Below are positions 56,318 through 64,000 of a stretch of 64,000 bases of DNA, piece after piece; the first letter of the stretch is position 1, and each line of letters opens with the position of its first letter. Origin of the DNA: Jannaschia maritima. Lineage in GTDB: Bacteria > Pseudomonadota > Alphaproteobacteria > Rhodobacterales > Rhodobacteraceae. The notes below the pieces were generated by a model that was not told the DNA's origin, did not search any database, and worked only from the letters and a program-made list of their open reading frames with translations. The DNA lies in assembly GCF_030973515.1 (NCBI RefSeq), contig NZ_JARGZA010000006.1, forward strand, positions 161,235 to 225,234, in the 5' to 3' direction. The translations under genes were made by a program, and so were the position numbers.

Positions 56318-57505
56318 TTAAACCCGAAACCACCCACCCTCGAACGTCACGCCGGTCACGTTCGCCAGCTTGGCGGTGCGCGCCAGCGCCCCCTCCAGGC
56401 GCGCCTGCCGCCCCGCGCCCCAACGCACCCCCCGCTCCGGCCAGAGCGCGCGGACGTGCAGGCGTCCGTCGACCCGCTTCGCGTCGATCCGTCCCACCAG
56501 CCGGTCCCCTTCCAGGATGGGAAACACGTAGTAGCCGTACCGGCGCTTGGCCTCCGGCACGAAGATCTCGATCCGATAGCGAAAGCCGAACAGGCGTTCC
56601 GCACGGTCGCGTTCCCGCAGGACGGGGTCGAAGGGGCTGAGGATCCGCAACCGTGGGGTGACGGTGGGGACGGGTGAGTCCGGAAGTTCCGGCGGGGCGA
56701 CGTGGCGACGCAGGCGGCCGTCATGTCCCGCCACGTCCACGTCGATCACCGTCCCGTCCGCCCGAGCGCCCGTGACCCAGTCCTTCGCCTCCGCGGGCGT
56801 GACCAGATCCCAGAACGCCGCAAGCTCTCCGGATGTCGCGAAGCCCAGCCGATCCAACGCCGACCGGCAGGCCCTGTCCACCGTCTCCGCCTCCGGGACG
56901 CGCGCGTTCAGCCGTTCGGGCGGGATCACGTTCTCGGTCAGATCATAGACCTTCACGAACCCATCGCGTCGCGTCACCGATAGCTCGCCCGTATGCCACA
57001 GGTATTCCAGTGCCGTCTTCGACGGATGCCAGTCCCACCAGCCGCCCTTCGAGCGAGCCTCCCCCTCGCCCAGTTCGGCCGACGAACGGGGACCATCGTC
57101 CGCGATGAGGCGCAGGATATCCTCGCACAGGGCGGGAAAGCCGTCTCGGTCGACTGCTGTCCACCGTCGTGCCAACCGATCGCGGGACCGTGCGAAGCGC
57201 AGGCGCCAATGCGGGAACACGTCCATGTCGATCGCGCTGGCATCGTGAGTCCAATGCTCGAACACCGCCCGGTCGCGATCGTGCAACCGATGCAGGGCCG
57301 ATTGCACATAGGCCGGGCGCCGCGCGTGCAGGATCATGTGCTGGGCCCGCGCAACGGTGTCGATGCTGTCCAACTGCACGAAACCCAGCCGCGCGATCGT
57401 ACGGGCCAGGTCCGCCCCCTTGCCCGGCCCCGCGGGCGGTTCGGCCAGGCCGTGGTGGTCCAGGAAGATCGCGCGCGCGGCACGGTTGTCGATCACGGGC
57501 ACCAT
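56318..57505 (-). CDS. YcaQ-like winged-helix DNA glycosylase family protein
   Basis: 395 residues of the HTH_42/YcaQ (AlkX) family. E. coli YcaQ unhooks DNA interstrand crosslinks and uses a QxD motif; here QLD at 44-46 (GFVQLDSIDTVARAQHMILHARR). Other family segments: WWDWHPSKTALEYLWHTGEL and DPVLRERDRAERLFGFRYRIEIFVPEAKRRYGYYVFPIL. ATG 57505; leftward, between two paralogous binding protein genes. Confidence 0.85.
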   Translation of the reverse strand: MVPVIDNRAARAIFLDHHGLAEPPAGPGKGADLARTIARLGFVQLDSIDTVARAQHMILHARRPAYVQSALHRLHDRDRAVFEHWTHDASAIDMDVFPHWRLRFARSRDRLARRWTAVDRDGFPALCEDILRLIADDGPRSSAELGEGEARSKGGWWDWHPSKTALEYLWHTGELSVTRRDGFVKVYDLTENVIPPERLNARVPEAETVDRACRSALDRLGFATSGELAAFWDLVTPAEAKDWVTGARADGTVIDVDVAGHDGRLRRHVAPPELPDSPVPTVTPRLRILSPFDPVLRERDRAERLFGFRYRIEIFVPEAKRRYGYYVFPILEGDRLVGRIDAKRVDGRLHVRALWPERGVRWGAGRQARLEGALARTAKLANVTGVTFEGGWFRV

Positions 57506-57548
57506 GGGACCGGCCTAGCCTGCCGCCGCGACCATCGCGAGGCGTGAT

Positions 57549-57576
57549 TTGACACCGCGGCCCTGCACGTCATCCT
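57549..57576 (+). promoter_or_regulatory. Possible promoter of the second peptide ABC unit
   Basis: TTGACA (57549-57554) is an exact -35; CATCCT (57571-57576) after 16 bases is a poor -10. It lies in the 96-base divergent gap to ycaQ, 26 bases before the ATG of the binding protein. Confidence 0.35.
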
Positions 57577-57601
57577 GCCCCCGACACAACGGGAGACATC
57601 C

Positions 57602-59155
57602 ATGCGTTCCATCCTGCCCCTGCTGGCCCTGTCGGTGGCCCTGCCCGCCGGGGCCGCCGAACTTCGCTATGCGTCCACCACCGATCCGAACACGCTGGAT
57701 CCACATGCGGGCAACTCCGCGCCGAACTTCAGCCTTCTGGGCAACGTGTACGAAGGGCTGGTCCGCCGGGGCCGCGACATGTCCATCGAACCCGCATTGG
57801 CGACGTCGTGGGAGCCGATCGGCAACGGCGAGGGCTGGCGCTTTACCCTGCGCGAGGGGGTGACCTTCCACGACGGCGAGGCGTTCGACGCCGACGACGT
57901 GATCTTCAGCTACGAGCGCGCGTCGAGCCCGGAATCGGACGTGGCCAGCTGGTTCGCACCCGTCAGCGAGGTCGTGAAGGTCGACGACTACACCGTCGAC
58001 ATCCTGACGAGCGCGCCGAACCCGATCTTTCCCGATAGCATCGCCAACTGGATGATCCTGGACAGCGGCTGGGCCGAGGCGAACGACGTGGCGCGCCCGA
58101 ACATCGAACAGGGCAACTTCGCGACGACGAATGCCAATGGGACCGGCCCCTATCGCGTGACCGAGCGCCAGCCCGGCCTGCGCACCGTGCTGGAGGCGCA
58201 TGATGGCTGGTGGGACGACGACATTGGCAACGTGGACCGCGCTGTGTTCCAGCCGGTGCAGAACGCGGCCACGTCGGTCGCCGCGCTCCTGTCGGGCGAG
58301 CTGGACCTGATCGAACCCGTGCCCGTGCAGGACGCTGCGCGCGTCGAGCAGGCGGACGGCGTGGACGTCGTCCGAGGGATCGAGGCCCGGGTCATCATGC
58401 TGGGCTTCCCGCACGACGCGGACGGCCTGTATGGTGGAGACGTCGAGGGGAACCCGTTCCAGGACGCCCGCGTCCGTCGTGCCGTGGCACAGGCGGTCAA
58501 CGTGCCCGCGATCCTGCAGACGGTGATGCGCGGATCCGCCGAGCCCGTTGCGCAACTGGTCGGACCCGGGATGCGTGGCTTCACCGAAGGGCTGGACCCC
58601 TACGCCTACGATCCCGACGCTGCGCGCGTCCTGCTGGCGGAGGCCGGGTATCCGGACGGGTTCCAGTTCAGCCTGCGATGTCCCAACGACCGATACCTGA
58701 ACGACGAGGCCGTGTGCACCGCGATCAACGCGATGCTGGCCCAGGTCGGCCTGCAGCCGCGACTGGAGACGATGCCCGTCGCCAACTATTGGCCCACGCT
58801 GCGGGCGGAGGAGCACGACGTCTATCTGTTGGGCTGGTCGCCCGGCACGTTCGACGCCGAACACCCGATCCGTTTCCTGGTCGCCACCCCCGACGAGGAG
58901 GCAAAGCTGGGGTCCTGGAACTTCGGCGGCTATTCCAACGATCGCGTGGACGAGCTGCTTCCGCGAATTCAGTCCGAGATCGACGACGGCGCGCGGCAGG
59001 CCATGCTGGACGAGGTGGCGAACATCGTGAAGGACGAGGCGGTCTACGTGCCCCTCTACGTCCAACCGCTCATCTGGGGCGTGAAGGACGGGGTGGATCT
59101 TGTGCAACGCCCCGACAACTTCGTCGTCCTGCGTTGGATGGAGGTTGCGGGCTAG
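57602..59155 (+). CDS. Dipeptide/oligopeptide ABC transporter substrate-binding protein 2
   Basis: 517 residues, DppA/OppA family with a signal (MRSILPLLALSVALPAGA, cut near AEL). Shares with binding protein 1 the same order of segments: SNPIFPD-type region, NANGTGPYRVTE, and RCPNDRYLNDEAVCTAINAML against DCPNDRYVNDEAICQAVVGML. GGGAG precedes the ATG. First gene of the unit with HAD, two permeases and a double ATPase. Confidence 0.88.
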   Translation: MRSILPLLALSVALPAGAAELRYASTTDPNTLDPHAGNSAPNFSLLGNVYEGLVRRGRDMSIEPALATSWEPIGNGEGWRFTLREGVTFHDGEAFDADDVIFSYERASSPESDVASWFAPVSEVVKVDDYTVDILTSAPNPIFPDSIANWMILDSGWAEANDVARPNIEQGNFATTNANGTGPYRVTERQPGLRTVLEAHDGWWDDDIGNVDRAVFQPVQNAATSVAALLSGELDLIEPVPVQDAARVEQADGVDVVRGIEARVIMLGFPHDADGLYGGDVEGNPFQDARVRRAVAQAVNVPAILQTVMRGSAEPVAQLVGPGMRGFTEGLDPYAYDPDAARVLLAEAGYPDGFQFSLRCPNDRYLNDEAVCTAINAMLAQVGLQPRLETMPVANYWPTLRAEEHDVYLLGWSPGTFDAEHPIRFLVATPDEEAKLGSWNFGGYSNDRVDELLPRIQSEIDDGARQAMLDEVANIVKDEAVYVPLYVQPLIWGVKDGVDLVQRPDNFVVLRWMEVAG

Positions 59156-59190
59156 AACGAACCGCACGGAGGGGCGGTGCGTTGGGCGGC

Positions 59191-59940
59191 ATGCCGAACG
59201 CACGCCCTCACATTCCTCGCATCCTCCTGGCTTTCGACTTCGACCGGACGCTGGCCTCCGACTCCATCAATGCGATATGCGCCGCCTATGGTGTGGATCG
59301 GTCGGATTGGGAACGGGACTACGAGGAACCACTCGGCTCGCACTGGGACGAAATCGTCCGAAGGGGACAGGCCCTGATCAACATGGGTCACGCGCGGGAC
59401 AATCCGCTGTCCAACGCGATGTTCGACGAGGCGGCTGATCACATCGAACTGTTTCCCGGCGTGATGGATATGCCGGATCGCCTGCGATCCGCCGTCGACG
59501 CCATCGCGGATGGGATCGACCTGGACTTCGTAGTCCTGTCCTCCGGTTATGACGAACTGATCTCCCGCACACCGGTCGCGCAGGCGTTCGACCGTATCCT
59601 AGCCTCCGGGTTCGAAGGCGGCGACGACGGTGTGATGAGTTGCGTCAAGCGCGTCGTCGGCCATCCCGCCAAGGCCCTCTACCTGGAGGCGCTGGGCAAA
59701 GGGGCCGACGTGGACGGTCAGAACGGCCCCGAACGCGCGGCTGACTACGTCGGGCCCGATGACATGTACGTCCCGTTCGATCAGATGATCTATCTCGGCG
59801 ACGGGCTGTCCGACTTGCAGGCATTCGAGTTCCTGCATCGCGTGGGTGGTCTGACCATAGCCGTTGCCGCAGGGGGATCCTTCGATCCGGGCGACATCAC
59901 GGCCCCGCAGCGCGTCGATGCCGCCCCGCCGCCCGATTAA
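59191..59940 (+). CDS. HAD-superfamily phosphatase-like protein
   Basis: 249 residues with all four HAD motifs: FDFDRTLASD (about 13-22, nucleophile Asp), VVLSSGYDE (about 114-122), a Lys in SCVKRVVGHPAKAL (about 150-163), and YLGDGLSDLQ (about 194-203). The cap insert around GQALINMGHARDNPL is short. No family-specific function is apparent. It sits between the binding protein and the permeases of a peptide ABC operon, where such a gene is uncommon. Confidence 0.7.
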   Translation: MPNARPHIPRILLAFDFDRTLASDSINAICAAYGVDRSDWERDYEEPLGSHWDEIVRRGQALINMGHARDNPLSNAMFDEAADHIELFPGVMDMPDRLRSAVDAIADGIDLDFVVLSSGYDELISRTPVAQAFDRILASGFEGGDDGVMSCVKRVVGHPAKALYLEALGKGADVDGQNGPERAADYVGPDDMYVPFDQMIYLGDGLSDLQAFEFLHRVGGLTIAVAAGGSFDPGDITAPQRVDAAPPPD

Positions 59941-60030
59941 CGGGACGGTCGCCCGTTGATGCACGCGCTGGAGCATGCGGTCGCCGCCTGCGCCCACCGG
60001 ATCGCCCTACGGCGCATCGGCGCCGCTTGA

Positions 60031-60048
60031 CCGCACCTCCCCGTGCGG
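60031..60048 (+). repeat. Small hairpin before dppB
   Basis: CCGCAC (60031-60036) and GTGCGG (60043-60048), loop CTCCCC, 13 bases before the permease ATG in a 121-base gap. It could lower permease expression or read-through from the HAD gene. Confidence 0.4.
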
Positions 60049-60061
60049 ACAGAGGTAGGCG

Positions 60062-61039
60062 ATGGTCGCCTACATCGTCCGCCGCATGCTGCAATCGATC
60101 CTCGTCCTGCTGGTCGTGGGGCTCGTCGCGTTCTCGATGTTCCGCTTCGTCGGCGATCCGATCGAGCAGTTGCTTGGGCAGGAACGCACGCAGGCCGACG
60201 TGGACCGGCTGCGTGAAGCCCTGGGCCTGAACGATCCGTTCCCGGTCCAGTACTTCGACTTCCTCGTCCGCGCGGTCCAGGGCGACTTCGGCATCAGCTA
60301 TCGTCAGTCGCGCCCCGTGGCGGACATCATCGCCGAACGCTTGCCCGCCACGCTGGAACTGGCATTGATATCAGGGCTTTTGGCCGTGACGCTGGGTATC
60401 GCGCTGGGCGTCTTCACCGCGATCCGCAGGCGGGGCGTGGCGGCCAACGTCATTATGTCTACCTCGCTGATCGGGGTCAGCCTGCCGACTTTCCTGATCG
60501 GCATCCTCTTGATCTACGTCTTCGGAGTGCAACTGCGCTGGCTGCCCACCTTCGGGCGGGGAGACGTCGTGGATCTGGGCTGGTGGAGCACCGGCCTGCT
60601 GACGGAATCGGGTTTGAAATCGCTGATCCTGCCCGCGATCACGCTTGGCCTGTACCAGATGACCCTGATCATGCGCCTGGTTCGGGCCGAGATGCTGGAG
60701 GTCTTGCGCCAGGACTACATCCGCTTCGCGCGCGCGCGGGGCCTGCGGTCGCGGGCGATAAACTTTCGTCACGCGCTGAAGAACACGATGGTCCCCGTCA
60801 TCACGGTGACGGGCCTGCAACTGGGCAGCATCATCGCCTTCGCCATCATCACGGAAACGGTGTTCCAATGGCCCGGCGTGGGCTTGCTGTTCATCAACGC
60901 GGTGCAGTTCGTCGACATACCCGTGATGGCCGCCTACCTGATGCTGATCTCCGTGATGTTCGTGCTGATCAACCTGATCGTCGACCTCCTCTATGTCTGG
61001 GTCGATCCCCGCCTCCGCATCGATGGGAAGACAGCATGA
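60062..61039 (+). CDS. Peptide ABC transporter permease, DppB type
   Basis: 325 residues, six helices, start MVAYIVRRMLQSILVLLVVG typical of DppB/OppB, and the ATPase-docking EAA loop EMLEVLRQDYIRFARARGL (about 211-229). AGAGGT precedes the ATG. Stop overlaps the next permease (ATGA). Confidence 0.92.
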   Translation: MVAYIVRRMLQSILVLLVVGLVAFSMFRFVGDPIEQLLGQERTQADVDRLREALGLNDPFPVQYFDFLVRAVQGDFGISYRQSRPVADIIAERLPATLELALISGLLAVTLGIALGVFTAIRRRGVAANVIMSTSLIGVSLPTFLIGILLIYVFGVQLRWLPTFGRGDVVDLGWWSTGLLTESGLKSLILPAITLGLYQMTLIMRLVRAEMLEVLRQDYIRFARARGLRSRAINFRHALKNTMVPVITVTGLQLGSIIAFAIITETVFQWPGVGLLFINAVQFVDIPVMAAYLMLISVMFVLINLIVDLLYVWVDPRLRIDGKTA

Positions 61040-62028
61040 GCGATCTACCGGACGCCACGCGCCAGGGCGCCAAGCCCCTGGGTCGGTTGGAAGCCGCGGA
61101 GGTCACGCGCCCGTCGCGCTGGCATGCGGCCTGGGACAGCGACCTGTCCTACAACTTCCGCCGCTCGCCCGTCGCGATGGTGGCTGCCGCGGTGACCCTG
61201 CTCCTGGTCCTGTCCGCCGTCTTCGCACCCCTTATCGCGCCCACGAATCCGTTCGATCCGGCATCGCTGAACTTGATGAACGGCTTCTCGCAGCCGGGGG
61301 TGGCGAACCAGTTCACCGGCGACACGTTCCTGATGGGTACCGACGACCAGGGGCGCGACGTCTTCTCCACCATCCTCTACGGCATGCGGATCTCGCTCTT
61401 CGTCGGCGTCATGGCCGTGCTGCTCGCGATGGTGCTGGGCATCTCGCTCGGATTGATCGCGGGCTATGTCGGGGGTCTGACTGACGCGGTCATCATGCGC
61501 GTGGCCGACGTGCAGCTGACCTTTCCGTCGATCCTGGTGGCGCTTCTGATCTTCGGCATCGCGCGGGGCGTTATTCCCATCGAGTACCGCGACCAGATGG
61601 CGATCTGGGTCCTGATCTTGGCCATCGGCCTGTCGGACTGGGTGCAGTTCGCCCGCGTCGTGCGCGGCGCCACCCTGGTGGAACGGGGTAAGGAGTACGT
61701 GCAGGCCGCCCGCCTGATCGGGCGGGGATCGGGGGCCATCATGGTCCGCCACATCCTGCCCAACGTCCTGTCGCCGGTTCTGGTCATCGCGACCATCAGC
61801 CTGGCGCTCGCCATCATTGCGGAGGCCACGCTGTCCTTCCTGGGCGTCGGCGCCCCGCCCACGCAGCCCAGCCTGGGAACGCTGATCCGCATCGGCCAGG
61901 ATTTCCTGTTCTCGGGCGAGTGGTGGATCCTGTTTTTCCCCGCCTGCACGCTGTTGGCGCTGGCGCTGTCGGTGAACCTGCTGGGGGATTGGCTGCGCGA
62001 CGCGCTGAACCCCAAGCTGAACGACTGA
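61036..62028 (+). CDS. Peptide ABC transporter permease, DppC type
   Basis: 330 residues: polar N-terminal tail, helices, MGTDDQGRDVFSTILYGMRISL (the OppC/DppC signature) and the EAA loop LVERGKEYVQAARLIGRG. Pairs with the DppB-type permease. Confidence 0.92.
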   Translation: MSDLPDATRQGAKPLGRLEAAEVTRPSRWHAAWDSDLSYNFRRSPVAMVAAAVTLLLVLSAVFAPLIAPTNPFDPASLNLMNGFSQPGVANQFTGDTFLMGTDDQGRDVFSTILYGMRISLFVGVMAVLLAMVLGISLGLIAGYVGGLTDAVIMRVADVQLTFPSILVALLIFGIARGVIPIEYRDQMAIWVLILAIGLSDWVQFARVVRGATLVERGKEYVQAARLIGRGSGAIMVRHILPNVLSPVLVIATISLALAIIAEATLSFLGVGAPPTQPSLGTLIRIGQDFLFSGEWWILFFPACTLLALALSVNLLGDWLRDALNPKLND

Positions 62029-62041
62029 CGGGGGCCGGACC

Positions 62042-63744
<1,703 letters not shown>

Positions 63745-63748
<4 letters not shown>

Positions 63749-64000
63749 ACGAAGGCGGCGGCGCGGCCATCCGCCTGCTGGTCGTGTCGACGGCGCGGAA
63801 CACCGATGCGATCCTGAGCCGCCTGGCCCGCCGCCCCGACGTCGGGGTCGCGCTGCACTTCGGCGGAGGGGACGCGCATTACAAGGGCAGGGCGTTGACA
63901 CGTATGGAGACGGGTGCGGGGCGGCGCGGTGATCTGATGCCCACCGCCCGACAGCCCATACGCCGCGACCCCCGGCAGCATCGTGGCACCCCGCGCCTTC
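63745..64000 (+). CDS. Unidentified gene, 3' part outside the window
   Basis: From GTG 63745, overlapping the stop of the fused ATPase (GTGA), the frame stays open to the edge (85 residues). It begins VNEGGGAAIRLLVVSTARNT and continues with LSRLARRPDVGVALHFGGG. I do not recognise the family. Expected to belong to the peptide ABC operon. Confidence 0.45.

Overview
The window is GC-rich DNA from an alphaproteobacterium, most likely an aerobic anoxygenic phototroph of the Rhodobacterales (roseobacter type). The grounds are a photosynthesis gene cluster with the roseobacter layout (pufQBALMC with pufC and no pufX; ppaA-ppsR-bchG-PucC-like-bchP-idi; crtEF-bchCXYZ-puf), a TRAP transporter, and the gene order hslV..hslU-smr-mltA-tim44-fxsA-secB-dnaQ-coaE-aroE-maf // rho-mnmE-mnmG-rsmG-parA-parB that surrounds alphaproteobacterial chromosome origins. 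The species cannot be named from sequence reading alone.

Region 1, 1-25.5 kb: photosynthesis gene cluster. bchB (cut by the window edge), bchN and bchF run leftward. The antirepressor/repressor pair ppaA-ppsR and then bchG, a PucC-family carrier, bchP and idi run rightward. A non-photosynthetic insert follows: an MFS exporter, a frameshifted Lrp/AsnC regulator, a Tat-exported dioxygenase-fold protein and a ferric-reductase-like membrane protein. Then the leftward superoperon crtE-crtF-bchC-bchX-bchY-bchZ-pufQ-pufB-pufA-pufL-pufM-pufC, and the rightward pair crtD-crtC. I read six exact TGT-N12-ACA sites (PpsR/CrtJ operators) in the control regions of bchF/ppaA, bchG, bchC and crtE/crtD. crtA, crtI and crtB are not in the window.

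Region 2, 25.5-46.9 kb: housekeeping genes around a predicted chromosome origin. hslV and hslU are separated by two unrelated genes. The 459-bp gap between maf (leftward) and rho (rightward), 35122-35580, carries a cluster of weak DnaA-box-like motifs and an AT-richer stretch, and lies in the position where alphaproteobacterial origins are found. Two perfect parS palindromes overlap the start codons of mnmG and rsmG, a few kb from parA-parB. hemW, a Rid-family gene, rdgB and rph form a tightly overlapping leftward operon; hrcA-grpE diverges from it and ends at a clear terminator.

Region 3, 46.9-64 kb: mutS, then a rightward transport and catabolism block: D-amino-acid-oxidase-family flavoprotein, TRAP transporter dctPQM, Asp/Glu-racemase-like protein, dipeptide-type binding protein, (leftward ycaQ-like gene), a second paralogous binding protein, a HAD phosphatase, two DppB/DppC-type permeases, a fused double ATPase, and the start of an unidentified gene at the right edge. 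Together they suggest uptake and processing of amino acids or small peptides. Substrates cannot be assigned from sequence alone.
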